NCBI GenBank assembly: GCA_009761415.1
Contig: QUOL01000012.1
Location: 1,007,001 to 1,071,000, forward strand
Length of the DNA stretch: 64,000 nt
Source: Sarcomyxa edulis
Taxonomy: Eukaryota > Basidiomycota > Agaricomycetes > Agaricales > Mycenaceae
Direction of reading: 5' to 3'
Shown here piece by piece: positions 35,887 to 48,500 of the stretch. Below the pieces are notes generated by a model. That model was not told the DNA's origin and ran no database searches. It worked only from the letters and a program-made list of their open reading frames with translations. The first letter of the stretch is position 1, and every line of letters starts with the position of its first letter. Both the position numbers and the translations under genes were made by a program.

Positions 35887-37376
35887 TTACAGCTTATGGA
35901 TCGAATCGAAAAGTACCGAGAAAGTTGGCTATTTATGAGTTTACTCTCATTCTACTAGCGTACATTCATGTGTATGTACATGATACATGATTTCCTTGAG
36001 ATAGAGCGTAGGCAGGATCGAGCTACGACACAGAAAAACTATCAAAAATGAAGAACAATCGTTAGCAACTCACAAGGATGGAATGGAATGCCACTCACAT
36101 TCAAAACAAGACTTCAAAAGTTCACCTTCGAACGACCTTGGCAGCACCTCTTCCAGCCTTCCTCCCAAACACCGCTCCGGCCGTCAATCCGCTCCCACCA
36201 GGGTAATTTCCGTAAAACAAACCTCCAACCATCTCACCCGTACAAAACAAACCCTCAATGGGACTCCCCGTATCCTCCGAGATCACCCCAGCGGTCTCCG
36301 GATCAATAGCAAGCCCACCAAAAGTAAACGTGATCCCACAACAGACTTTGACAGCCACCAACGGCGCCGTATCGATCGTCAAAGCCCAATTCGACTTGGG
36401 CAATGGGAGCTGCAAAGCCCCAGATTGTGTGGAAAGCCCGTCCTTGATGGCAGGATCCCAACGCGAATCCAAACGTTCTTCTTGATGACCTCGAACGGCT
36501 TCGTTGAAATTGGAGATAGTGTGGAGGAACGCAGCCTTATTCTCCAATCCCTTCTTCACAAGCTGATCCGCCAAGCTTTCCGCGCTATCCGCAACCAGTT
36601 TCTCCACCACCTCGTCCCCATACTCCTCCTTTCTCAGGTGATGCAACACTTTAGAGTCCCACACTTGGAACGCGTAGCCTCCCTGATTGAGGATAGCTCG
36701 TCCAAATTTGGCGTACGTGTAATTCCGGAAGTCTTCCCCTTCGTCGACGAATCGCTCTCCTTTGAGATTGACCATGATGCCGAGAGGATATCCAGATTTT
36801 GTGAATTGATTAGTCAGTGTTCGGTCGCCGGTGTCTGATGCTGCGTTGGCATCCCATGCAGTACTGGAAGAATGGCTTTCAATCAATTGATATCGCGGTA
36901 TACGAGGCGAAAGTACCTGTGGCAACCTTCCCAGTCGCCAGTTAGCTTCGCACCGATAGCTTTAGCCATAGCAAATCCATCACCGGTGTTGTACTTGGAT
37001 CCCCGGACCTTCGAAGAATCAAGAACAAGTTGATTAAGCGAAAACGGTGTATACCTCTCGACGTACCTTGGCTTTCTCCCACCCAGGTCCAAGATATTTG
37101 GCTCTCAAATCCGCGCTAGATTCGAACCCTCCAGCAGCAAGAACAACAGCAGGAGCTGTCAGTTTTACCAGCTTCCCGTCTCTCTTCGCAGAGACATCAT
37201 AAACGCGACTGTCTTTCACTGAGAGCTCGACAGCGGCTGTGTTGAACCATACTTCAACACCATTTCTCTTGAGGGCAGCTTGATGAGCAGCTATCAGTCC
37301 TTTACCGCCCTATCAATCTGTTGTTGAGTGACTGTCGAAATACAGGTTACGATACGAGCAACGCACATTCTCGACA

Positions 37377-37384
37377 CTCAAAAC
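37377..37384. repeat. left target-site duplication CTCAAAAC
   Basis: Matches 37923-37930 exactly. It marks the insertion of the hAT-like element. Confidence 0.88.
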
Positions 37385-37922
37385 TAGTGATGTGCCGGCC
37401 CGGCTTGGCCTGGAAGCCCCGGCTTTGGCCCGGCCTGGCACGGCTTTGGCTTTCGAGAATCTCAGGCCGGGCCAAAGCCAAAACTCGGGGCTTGGCTTTG
37501 GCCTGAGACGGCCTGAGCCGCGGCCTGGAGGGGGTGGGGGGGATTTTTTTTGCAGAGCATGGTCCATTATTTTCCGCGAGGCTTGTCATATATCAGAGCT
37601 GAACCCGCATAAAACAACTGTCAAACTCACGTTCGAATCATTTTCTGCCACGAAAATGTCACAGTGCGTCACATGACATCTCGTTCAAATTTTCGGCCAC
37701 TTTTTTTTCTGTCCGAATCGCGAAAGCGAGACATTTTAACCCCATCCAAAACTTGATATGAACTTACCCCCAGGCCCCGGCCTGACGGCTTGGCTCGGGC
37801 CTCTGTGAGCTCAGGCCGGGCCAAAGCCCTCCCAGGCCGTGAACTTTGGCCCGGCTTGGCCCGGCCTACATTGTCACGGCCCGGCTTGGCCCACGGCCTG
37901 AGGCCGGGCCAGCACATCACTA
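37385..37922. mobile_element. hAT-like miniature transposon (MITE), 538 bp
   Basis: The ends are near-identical 20-bp inverted repeats (37385-37404 and 37903-37922) starting TAGTGATGTGC, with one mismatch. They are flanked by perfect 8-bp direct repeats CTCAAAAC (37377-37384 and 37923-37930), the target duplication length of the hAT superfamily. The outer parts are very GC-rich with many GGCCCGGC, GGCCAAAGCC and CTCAGGCC words. One 19-nt word recurs at 37461-37479 and 37810-37828. The middle is AT-richer with homopolymers. No transposase is encoded, so it depends on an autonomous relative elsewhere. Confidence 0.88.
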
Positions 37923-37930
37923 CTCAAAAC
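37923..37930. repeat. right target-site duplication CTCAAAAC
   Basis: This is the second copy of the 8-bp duplication flanking the element. Confidence 0.88.
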
Positions 37931-38696
37931 CAACCCTCCCCAAAACTTCTGTCTTCCATCCACTTCATACGCCTGTCTATTAAAAGCTAGCGTGAACGGT
38001 ACACCGACATCACTAGACAGCCATCCAATAGCGTCTCGGGATTCATCGACAACAGCTTTGACCAAAGCCGGGTCAGATCTTCCGTCTCCGAGACGCATAA
38101 TGTCGGCAGTAAAATCATCATGCGTGTACGGATCCAAGTCAATGGTCTTTGCGGTTTCCGGTGACACGTTTCGGACAATGGGCAGGAGGTCTTCAAGTCC
38201 TTGGTGGACAGTACGATGTGCGCCTGCAGTGAAGAATCCATTACCTCCGACCCATTCAGGAGGGCATTTATCGATTATGAGGACTGTACTCATATATATA
38301 TATGTCAATGGTGGGTATACTCATCGTGTTGGTTTGAGCGTGCGTACCTTTTGTGCACCCAGATTGAGCAGCAGAAAGAGCTGCACAACTCCCGGCATGA
38401 CCAGATCCTATCACTATACAGTCAAAGGAAGACATTTATCACGAAAAGTGCCCTGGGGTGCACCGGTGAGAGTCTTACGGCCATGTTACCGTCGCGAGCC
38501 GTCGCGTCAGAGAGAAAGAAGTCCGTCTGGTCACGGTGTGGTCAGGTGGCCCGGATGTTTGGCCGATCCTTGAGAACCAAACAACCGCCGACGGTCACAA
38601 GAAGCCCGGATTTGACACTTTAACACCAAATTTACCATTCTGAGCCCAATTACATACACTAAAAAGACCTCCCCTTGATATTTCCCCCCAATTTGA

Positions 38697-39847
38697 TTAA
38701 ACAGTGGCCGGGTTGACCGCGATATACCCTCCGTCAATGACAATCTCTTGCCCATTCGTATAACCTCCAGCAGGCGATACGAGATATATAATCGTTCCTG
38801 CCATTTCTTGAGCACTGAACCAGAGTCGTCAGTCAGCGATCATGAACGCTGGTAGAGCAGAGTCCGATGAACTTACTTTCCTGCTCTGCGAGCCGGCAGA
38901 GGTGAGATACCTTTCCCAATCGAATCCACTTCTTCACTACTGATAGCATCCTTCGTCATTTCGGACGCGTATGTCCCCGGAGCTACGGCGTTGACGCGCA
39001 CAGGAATCTTCTTCAGTGCGAATTCTGTCGCCATCATTTTGGTCAGATGTGAAGCAGCTGCTTTCGCAGAGTTATACGCGAACTGAAATATGATAATCAA
39101 TCGAGTCAGCTATCTAATTAGTGACGATCAGGACGAAGTAAATTGAAAATCGCACATGATCTTGTGCTAGTTTGATAACACCACTGATACTCGTGATATT
39201 GACCACACTCGCAGTAAATCCTTCACGATCTGCCGATCCTTTGGCCAAAAGACCGAGGAACGCGGTTGTGACGAAGAAAATTGAGAATGTGTTGATGGTG
39301 TAAAGACTTCCCCACTCCTCGAAAGACTCGTTTTGGAATAGGGCATTACCCAAAGTCTCTGGATCCTTGTGTTGCGGCGCGTTAAGATCGTTGAAGAACA
39401 GCGATACCGGTCCAACCTGTCCTGCACTTCACATGCAAACGATAAATAAAAAGGCACAAGATCGTCGTCGGCTAAGAAAAGGCACGAACTTGTTGACGAG
39501 AATATGCAATTTGTTCTCTTTTTCCTCGAACGCCTTCTTCGCTTCCAGAATACTCTCGCGACTCGTCACATCCATGGGAAGACTAGAAAGACCACATTGG
39601 CATCGACTGGCTGCTAACATGACAGAGAAACGTCTCACGGCAAGATAGATCCCTTCTCACTCTTCCAACTATCCGAAACTTTTTGTAGGACATCCTTTCG
39701 TCTCCCTGTGATGTAGACCTTTGCTCCATTCGCTGCTAGCCCGTGTGTTATCATCAGACCGATCCCAGTACCTCCCCCAGTCACGATCGCCACCAGACCC
39801 GTCAGATCGTAGATACTCTGCACACCAAACGTTTGAGATGTCGACAT
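38697..39847 (-). CDS. short-chain dehydrogenase/reductase (3-oxoacyl-ACP-reductase-like), SDR3
   Basis: This is a classical SDR, unrelated in detail to SDR1/SDR2. The start is MSTSQTFGVQSIYDLTGLVA. Motifs in order are VTGGGTGIGLMI (glycine motif), an Arg-containing cofactor loop YITGRRKDVL suggesting NADP(H), and VNNAGQVGP formed across an intron. NITSISG carries the Ser, and YNSAKAAASHL the catalytic Tyr and Lys. RVNAVAPGTYASEM and GGYTNGQEIVIDGGY at the end are typical of RhlG/FabG-like enzymes. It follows the FAD dehydrogenase on the same strand, with 261 bp between that gene's start and this stop. The substrate is unknown, and a shared pathway with the FAD enzyme is only a possibility. 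Confidence 0.88.
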
Positions 39848-40028
39848 GATGAAGCGATGAACCTCGATGGAGGAGAAGCGACGAGGAGAAGCGGAAAGAT
39901 AAACTGGAGAGGTCCGGAAACGATTGGTCTTTTGTACACCGGATACCGGCCCGACGGACCGGCCTAGGTTGAGATTATTTCAATAAATTTATTCAAATTT
40001 TAAATAATTCCGTACATACACGGGCCAG

Positions 40029-41315
40029 CTACAGACTCAGAGGTCCCCGGTACTCCTCCTGCCTGAGATTATACTCCGGAACACGAGGATACTTCACCAC
40101 AAGCCGTTGGAGATTCGACGCTGTGTGAAACACCGAAAGCAATCTGTGATCATACCACCTATTCTCCACTCTCACCGTTCGCAGACGAGGCGGAACGCGG
40201 AAGACGCGTATGAAAGTGTCGAGACTTCGGAACGGAACGAGGGAGCGGCTCTTGTCCAACAGTCGTAGAGAGAGCAGAGAGGGAGTTGATAGATGGAACA
40301 TCAGGAGAGATATCTCGACCGGAATGTCGAGGCTAGAACTGTTGATACGCACATCGAGGTGCGTGAGTCTCGAAAGCAGGACTTTCCTTGGACCTCGAGA
40401 ACGTGGCCAGACAACTCCTTCTTTCCACGGAAACGACACCTTCAACTCCACGATCCTACTGGACACTTCCAACATACTGAGGAATTCACAAACAGCCTGA
40501 CGACCATTCGTAAACCCATTGTGCGTATAATCGAGATGCGTAAGGTTCTGATAGAGTGATGGCAGCCAGGTCAACCGAATCCCGTCGAGCGTCAAATGTC
40601 GTAATCGAGGAGCGAATCCTGCAAATAGACAATACTCTTTCGTATCGTCGTTGTTACGAGAAACCAACCGTAGTTCTTGGAGTAGTGGCGCGCAAACGGA
40701 TGGATCATCAGCACAACACTGGGATAGAGCGGCGTTCCAAAGGAACGGTGCGCGGTGGGTGAACTCGATATCGAGAGAGCGCCAGCGGTGGACCGTTGTC
40801 ATCGCAAAGTGCATGTACCACTGCACTACGTGATAGTCGAGATATGGAGGTTGGGGGGACCTTGAACTCCCCCCATCTGTCCATGAATATGATAGAAATT
40901 GGATATCAAGTGAACACGCCTTCGCACGCCGGATTCTCTCTTTCCACATCTCCTCCTTGAAGCCAAGGCATATTCTTCTCCATAACGAGGGGGTGTGAAG
41001 AGCGATGACGCGCCATCGATGGCAGACGTGGGATACGGAGACGGGAAGCATCATATCCTCTTCAGAACCGAGAACGAAGACGTGTGCTAGAAGCTCGACG
41101 GGCAGGTTCAACAGGCAATGCACCCTTCGAGCGGGCGGGCAAGGTGTTGCATGATAATTCAGCCCAGCATTGGGGCTACATATATGTATTAGAACATCGC
41201 TGTGAACGATGGATATTGGTACTCACCTAGGCCACCCGAATTTAGAGCGTACTATATTCGCGAAAGAATGGCTGAATGTTGGGTTTCGCGTTTTGGGTCC
41301 TTTCAAAGAGGGCAT
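40029..41315 (-). CDS. F-box protein
   Basis: Two exons joined across a 51-nt intron (41176-41226) give 411 residues. The first exon starts at ATG 41315 (MPSLKGPKTRNPTF). The second continues PNAGLNYHAT and then the F-box LLNLPVELLAHVFVLGSEED followed by VSVSHVCHRWRVIALHTPSLW. The rest is an LRR-like run (LRHLTLDGIRLTWLPSLYQ, SRLTHLDVRINSSSLDIPVE). The codon at 41123 is GTG and lies in the middle of the frame, so the upstream exon is preferred as the start. It is likely an SCF ligase adaptor of an expanded agaricomycete family. Targets are unknown. Confidence 0.8.
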
Positions 41316-41843
41316 GGTGTTTTAGCAGGCAGGTATCATCGCTTCGACTGCACTGTTATATGGTGCCTGCCGAATGCGAATAGGGGCGCAACCACCACCA
41401 AGCCACAAGCCATAAGCAGCCGACACCGGAGGAAAAGCGTCAGCGGTTGAGAATTCTGGAGTTTTTTGTCGGCACAGAACCAGAGCTGTGCAAATACAAT
41501 TGCAATACAGTCATTTATCCCAAGGGAAGAAGATCCGGTACTGCCATATTCGCACAGAAGAGACCCGGAAGTCCGAGTCGAGGAGTGCTGGGAGAGAAAG
41601 ACAAAGCAGGTCAGGTCGAACTTCGAAGGCTTGTCGAGGACAAATGGTAGAGCGTGAACACATGTTGACCGGAGAATTCCGAATGAAGCGAGGCTCGAGT
41701 ACCTGCGAGTACGTATTACCTGCTCGAATTCAAACTTGAATCGCACGAATAAGCAGAGCGCTAATTGATATGACCCAGGAATATACAGAATTGATGCCTA
41801 TTGATTGAAAAAAATATACATTTGGGAATTTAATGAAGACTTT
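41316..41843. other. intergenic
   Basis: Between two minus-strand genes: promoter side of the F-box gene and 3' side of the sedolisin. Short overlapping frames only, no supported gene. Confidence 0.45.
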
Positions 41844-44134
41844 TTACAGCCCAGCAGCAGTCAACATCTTAGCGAAGTTGGGGGTTCCGAGACCCGTTAC
41901 TGGGTCCCAACCGGCCTTAGCAGGGAATCCCTAGAGAGAAGAAACATCAGCTCAGTTGTAAGATAGTAAACAATCGTTCAAAGAAAACGAACATTGGTGT
42001 TGCATCCAGGGTTGTCACCGGTGGTGATGTCGTTGAATGCTGACGGGTTGGCATATAGCCTAACAAGAAAGACTTGAGATCAGGAATATATAGCAGACCA
42101 GCAAGTATGCGTACCATGGGTTCAAGAATCCAAGGACAGGTTTGCCGGCAGCGATCAGTTGATCGTTGATGAGCGAGATGATACTGGCGAAGATGGGGGA
42201 CGAGCAGGAAGTACCGCCGACTTCGCCCAATTCTCCACCGCTGACAATCTCGACATCGTTTCCCATGGCAGAGACATCAGGGTAAGCACGTCCAGCTGGG
42301 TTGAATTTCTGATGCAAAGAAGAAAGAGCATACTCAATATGTGGACGGCAAAGGACACTCAAAATAAGTACGTACACCAGAGTTTGTGTTTCCGAGAGCA
42401 CTCAGGTAAGCCGAGACAGCAGAGCTTTGGAAAGAGGGTTGAGTGAAAGTGTTAGAGAATCCTCCGGACGAGAACGAAGCAGAGGTTTCGGGAACGCTTT
42501 GAGTGGCTCCGACAGCAGTGAGGAAGGGGCATCCTGCAGGGAATGCAGCCAAGAATGTCGTGCAACTTTGGGACTGGCCACCAGAGACACCACCATCACC
42601 GGACGCGAAAAGGATAGAGGTACCACGGGCACCGAGCTGCATGTAAGCATTGCACAGCTTACTATACATAGTTCGTCGTTATTTTGAGAGATTCGGAATC
42701 AGAAAGAAAAGAACGCACTTGGCAACACTGGCAGAGATATCTCTCTCATCTTCTCCGTAGGAGGTAGTCAAGACTGTAGTGACAATCTGTCAGATTACAA
42801 GTGGAGCGACAAAAACGGAAAATGCTGACCTTGAGGGGGAGCTGATTCGGCGAGGAGAGCATTGATGATGTCAAGGAAACCTCCGAGAGATCCATCTTGG
42901 GTGTTGTCTCCAACAGAGATGAAAGTCACTGGTACTCCAGTTGCGATACCAACGGTGTATTGCTATTGATGATGATCGTTAGCAAGATTGTCATTTTCGG
43001 CCTAGTCGGGAGACAGTACTAACAATATCAAGGTTCTGCAGAAAGAAGAAAGGTCAGAATCAGATAGGCAGGTGATGTAGATCAAACTTACAGCTTCGAC
43101 ACCGGCATCACGAGCATTCTGGGTGTTCTGACCACCATCGAGAGTCTGGAGGGCAAAGGTCGTCGAAGAAGAAATGTCCGTACGGAACCGAGTGAGGAAA
43201 GTCTTCAGGTCGGCTGTCTGAGCGAATTGATCGATGAAACCAGAGACACCAAGCTTGTTGGAGGACTGTGTGGCTTTGGTGCTGGGAACACCATACAGAG
43301 CCTGTATGCACGCTGAAGAGTTTGGATTAGATCGGATCCAGTGAGACATAGTGAGAAGGCTAAAGCAGCATACCAGGTGTGATGGTGGAGGCGCAAGACG
43401 CGGGGACAGCATCGGGAAGCACGCTAGCATTCACAGGTGCCCTGCTGGAGTGAGTAGAGATGACTGGACGAGTGCTGAGGACAGGCTTGTTGAACGAGGT
43501 CGTAGGGTGGACAGCCTCTACGTGGGACACGAGATCAGCGGGAAGAGAGTAAGAAAGGGTGCGGAACGATTGTTTCCCGGACTCGAGGTGAGCTAGAGGA
43601 AAATAACATATTATTAGCCATTGGAAAGTGACCTCATTGGAAAAAAACATACTGAAGGTTTGGTAGTCGGCTTCTAGAAGTTCATTTGCCTTTGCGATAG
43701 GGACCTGAACCGATATCCAGTCACCGGCAGGGGAGTCTGAAGTAGCGGTCAGATTGTGGGCAGCGAGCCACTCAGTAACAGCGGAGACGGTGTCATCGGT
43801 TGGTTTGACAAATGCGTTGACCTTGAGGATTTAATGAGAAGATTGGTGATAAACATGAGCATGGATGAAGTACCTCATCTTGGCTCAAATGTTGGCCATA
43901 CAGGTCACTGGACGGCGTGCTGACGGCGAACAGGGCTTCCTCCAGACCGGCAATGTTGTTAGAGAACAAGCCGATTCGGAGGTTGATGGTAGCGCTTTCC
44001 GGAGCGGGACCGACGGCAACGAAGCCAGAAGGAACATGTGCTCGTTTGTCATGGACAACACTGCTCCTCGCAGTAGGTTTCGCTGAAGCGAGAGCGAGGA
44101 AGGACGCAAAGACGAAGAGAGAGGTCGCAACCAT
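41844..44134 (-). CDS. secreted sedolisin (S53) tripeptidyl peptidase-type protease
   Basis: This is an acid serine-carboxyl protease that trims tripeptides from protein N-termini outside the cell. The start is MVATSLFVFASFLALASAKP, a clear signal peptide. The in-frame codon upstream at 44149 is TTG and is rejected. A pro-domain follows (VGPAPESATINLRIGLFSNN to DLYGQHLSQDE), then the linker with HLESGKQSFRTLSYSLPADL. The catalytic domain shows GGQNTQNARDAGVEA-NLD-QYTVG, with the catalytic Glu and Asp. ILFASGDGGVSGGQ is the oxyanion Asp region, and the nucleophilic Ser is in GGTSCSSPIFASII. The end is GCNTNGFPAKAGWDPVTGLG, which normally carries the calcium site. Typical introns split the gene. 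A role in nutrient acquisition is likely. Confidence 0.92.
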
Positions 44135-45551
44135 TATTCCAGTAGACAAGGGTGGTGAAGACCTCGAGTGGTGAAGGATTGACTACTCATTCCATCTGCA
44201 CTTTATAGGCCCGAACGGTGCAGATAAGGCGAGAAGCATTCGAAATTAGAATATATCAACCACAAGGCCAGAGATGGTATCGAGATGGAACGAAAGAATG
44301 TCCGGGTTACCAGTCAGACTTCCGTACTTAGATCCCATGGCCATGCAAAAGAAGCAGCGGGAAGATGACTAACAAAGGATCTCACGACAGAGATGTGCTT
44401 TTGGAGTTGTTTAGGATTTTGGCTGGAAAAAGTTCGCTGGCACTGCGACGACGGAGGCAAACAAGCCAGCACGTAGCTCCAAAGTAACTTCCAGCACGGC
44501 CATTCCATTGGAGCACCCGAGTCTGCAGTAAAAGCGCCACTGCTAGTGAAGAGGGAGAATGTCATCAATGCTATTTCCTACTCCGAGCTTCTCCACCATT
44601 CCACGTACCGCGACGTCCATCTGGGATCCGTGTATCAGCATCCTTGGCACAACCTCAATGATGCACGATACTTGTGGCTACTTATGGATAGCACGAGGTA
44701 AACTCCCCGAGTTCTCACAAGGCTTAGGCGCCGCCGCAATACTTCGTGTGGTACAATCCGAACTGGATCATGTAAGAAGTAGTACAAGGCGACGAACAGA
44801 TCGCGAAGAAGAGATAGCTCACGATAGATGGCATCGATTAAAAATCAAGCCCCTGTAGCGCGTCAAGCTTCAAGAACAACAAGTACGATGGCACACCACA
44901 ATTTCGGATGACACATGTGCACACAAGGAGACTTTTGAGACCGGCATATCATACCCACCCGACTTTACCTGTGCCCAACTAGGTTATGTTTTCCCCACTC
45001 CGGAAGAGTGTTTCGACGGGGAGTCAATGGTCCGAAAATTTGATCATATGGGTTTAGCGTTCCACGCGAGAAGACGATGATCTCGAGGCATTGTTGAAAG
45101 GAGGCAGAAGGACGAGCACAAGGCGGTGTCATTTGAGACAAATTAGCGCGTGTGGGGTTGATAAACGAAAATATAAGAAATACGAGTGGAAGATAGTGAA
45201 ATTCGAAGCAACGGTAGACTCGGCGGGGTGGGTATTGGGCGGATGAAGTCCAGATCCCGAATCTTTCTCATAGCAAACAAGGAGCTCGAGGAGTACAATC
45301 AGTGAACTCGACATCAAAGCAAGATGAAAATCGACAAATTGAAGAGCAAATTCGCAACTTTTGAGATCGAGGAGGATGCATATGGCTGGCTGAGGATGGT
45401 GACCGCTGAGCGCTGAGTTTCGGACGTCGCCACTGTCTCTCACGCTCACAACACCTCTTGACATCAACCACAACGACGTCGGCCAAACGTCAGCAAGGAA
45501 CACTTTGATGTCCAAATTCTAAACAAACTTACTACAACTATATCAACGGAG
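44135..45551. other. 1.4-kb divergent intergenic region
   Basis: Upstream of both the sedolisin (minus) and the SART3/Prp24 gene (plus). The frames seen (44559-44858 and 45129-45515 minus) show no family signature. No gene is supported. Confidence 0.45.
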
Positions 45552-48500
45552 ATGGACGAATCCAAGACTCTCGACGCTTTAGCTAACATACTCACAGATT
45601 TGGCCCAAAAACCATATGATGTCGCTCTTCATGCCCAACATATTCGTCTCGCTCAGTCTGCTGAGGGTATGGAAAGTGAAGTCCAGTCTGCAAGGGAGAT
45701 GATGTCCGATTTCCTGGCAGCTGGAGAGGAAGTCTGGTCACCTCTTATCGAAGAAAAACAAAAGTCGTTGGACTTTGACGCCTCGGACGACCTCGCAGAG
45801 CCAATACAAGAGCTGCTAGCATTGTATGCGCGTGCAGAAGCAGACTATCTATGTGGGCCGCTCTGTAAAATATTATCTGGCCGTTCTAGTTGAATGTGTC
45901 TGTTCCTAGCTATCCCAATACTCCAGAAACATTTGGAGTTCATCCTCAGTGGCCATTCTCATTATGCGAGTACTGAGAACAAGAAGCCCGAAACACTGCA
46001 AGAGATATTCTCGACTGAATGGACGCGTTCAGCTATCGCAGAAGTCGCGAATAAGGGTATCGGCCACTTGACACAGGTGAGAATTGTGGCAATCTTGGCT
46101 TCACATTCAGGCTAATCTCAGTATCAGAGTCACCTTCTATGGGATGCACGACGCGATTGGGAACTCGAGATTCTGGAGACTGGTCCCAGTTCAGAAAAGT
46201 TGCAATTCAGCCCAAATTGCCCGTCTATCCTGCTGACGATGAACTGCACAGAGAAGCCTGCATCAGCCATGTTGAGAAATTGCTCCTGGACCGCTTGCGC
46301 CAACCTCATTCCAGTAAGCCAACACTTGGGAAACTCCAGACAGTCTCTCATGGCATCATCTCAATTAGATTCCGAGGAAACACTTCAAGCATACTCTACT
46401 TTCACGACCAACTACAAACCCCCACAAGACTATGAAACTCTACTCGTTACTGCGTCGAAACTACGTGCACAGGCCATCAAATCATACGAACGTCGAGAAA
46501 GGTCTGAGAATGCACTGGTACGCTTTACAAAGATCGCATCCACGGTTTGTCCTCATCATTACCTTTCAATAAGATCCAGTCCAAGTTTGCCCTGGAGTCC
46601 TATGCCCGTTATCTTGCCTCTGAGCGTAGAGCTAAGTATCTTGACTCATTCGTCATGAACACTGTCTATGAGCGAGCCATCGCAGAGGCTGCTAAAAGAC
46701 GCTTCATTGGTGAGACAGGCGCAGAAGAAGTGCTTAGGATGTTTTGGACAGGATATATCGATGCCTTGGTATATGCTGTTTTCATCTGCGTCAGCTGGGC
46801 TTACAATTTACGCGTGTTCAACAGCGAATCAATAAGGTCGAAGAACAAATGGAATTGACAATCCTCAAGAGAGCGGTGAGGAGTGTCCCTGGTTCTGGCG
46901 AAGTTTGGGCTCGGTATATGCGATACCTGGTTAGTCACAACGATCATCCAACTAGGTCACAATACTCACCGAACTTATATTCTAGGAAAGGCTGGCTGAC
47001 TCCGAAGAAGCCCCCGAAGGAAGAGCTACTGTTTCTGGCAAGTCACCCCAAAACATGCGCGTGGCGTGTTTGAGTCTCACGACCAACTTCCAAAAAGATG
47101 TCTTTGACCAAGCGTTGGGAATGAACCTTTTGCAATCAGACGTGGAGCAAATTATTCCGGTGACTTTAGCTCGAGCGGGGTTCGAGAAGAGACGGATTGA
47201 GGCCGGGAACGCAGGTCAATACGCACAAATGCAATCAATCATGATGGTCTCGTGCTCAACATATCTTTTCGACTTCTGTTGCAGATGACGACGCTTTTTC
47301 CGTCTTGATACGAACACTTGAAAGCGGGATTGATATGGTTCGTCAAGGTGAGTACTTCAACGATCTCACCGAGTTTGAGACTGATCTGCTGGCAGCCTCT
47401 CCTCTGGGAGACCCTCGACTAAGGCTCGAGAAATATCTCACCGAGATTGTAAGCACTCTATCAACGTAGATCCTACCTTGGCTCTCTAAGTGATGACGGC
47501 TACATCAGTACCTACGCCTCGCCGACGTTCCTGACAGTGCAATAAGTGTCTGGCAGTTGGCAGCGAAACACTACAAGACGAGCTATTTAGCTTGGATTTC
47601 TTATACAGACGTACTCATGTATGTACGGTTCTCCTATCGTCTAACGCACTTCATGTATTCAACTAATTTTGATCGCGTCAATGAAGCAAACAGGATCGGC
47701 ACGACCAAGCTCGTAAAGTGTTCGATGAAATCTGCATGAAAAACCTGGACTGGTCGGAAGCAATATGGGAAGCCTGGATCTCGTTTGAGCAGCTCTATGG
47801 ATCCGTCGAAGAGATAGATTATTGCTTGGATAAAATCGAAAAGGCCCAATACCAGGTCAACACCAGGCGAGCGAAGGTCAGCTCTTCTCCTCTTTTGGGA
47901 CCCTTCTCAGAAGGTAAACTGAATCCTTGTGGCTCACAGGAGATGGAGAAGGCCTCATACCAGGCAATGCAAGCTGCGGCCGAGCAACAAGCCGCAGTGG
48001 TTCCCGTCGCAGATGTCATCGCTCCTGTTGATCAGGTCTCTCAAGCGAGTGTACCGATGGATGTAGATATCCCTTCCACCCCTGAGGGTGGGTCAAAGCG
48101 AAAGGCAGAAGAGGTTTTACCTGTGGAACACAAGAAAGCCAGAACTGGTGAGTCGACTTCAGTTCACCATGTTCAGATTCAACGGCTCATTTCTAGTAGA
48201 AGAAACCAAGCCACTACCACTGAAAAGGTTGTTTGTTTGTTTTCGAATGTCAGAGGCAAGGGAGCTAATTCATACTCCGTTTATTTACTCAATCCAGAGA
48301 TCGAGAAAACTCCACCGTGTTCGTTGCAGACCTTCCAACTCAAGTAACAGAGGATGAGTTGAAAGAACTGTTCAAAGACGTCAGTTGAACCTGTGTCTTC
48401 ACCTATGCCAATCTCTGACGTGCAGTTGGACTAGTGCGGAAACGTTCGAGAAATCAAGATAACTCAGTTGCCCGATGCCCTAGTAGCTACGGTCGAATTT

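Larger units (their letters stand above)
36122..38435 (-). pseudogene. TcuA-like FAD dehydrogenase, interrupted by a hAT-like element
   Basis: This belongs to the FAD-binding fumarate-reductase/tricarballylate-dehydrogenase superfamily. The start MSSFDCIVIGSGHAGSCAAL carries the GxGxxG dinucleotide motif. After an intron come VLIIDKCPPEWVGGNGFFTA and FWGGLVLS. After the insertion come VENGGKGLIAAHQAAL, AAGGFESSADLRAKYLGP, KYNTGDGFAMAKAIGA, and finally GGLAIDPETAG and FYGNYPGGSGLTAGAVFGRK. Each block matches the family and the rest is uninterrupted. The element at 37385-37922 plus its duplicated 8 bp sits between GGLVLS and VENGG inside an exon. Removing the element and one target copy restores the uninterrupted reading. 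In the window as given, translation enters the element and stops after about 16 codons, so this copy is probably nonfunctional. Confidence 0.85.

Noticed and set aside
37313..37920. Pro/Gly/Ala-rich frames inside the hAT-like element
   Set aside because: They come from GC-rich subterminal repeats and have no transposase motif (no DDE/RNase-H or zinc-finger signature).
36122..39847. Secondary-metabolite gene cluster
   Set aside because: There are only two oxidoreductases, with no backbone synthase, transporter or pathway regulator next to them.
41123..41123. Start of the second F-box protein at this position
   Set aside because: The codon is GTG. A spliced upstream exon from ATG 41315 keeps the frame with GT-AG borders.
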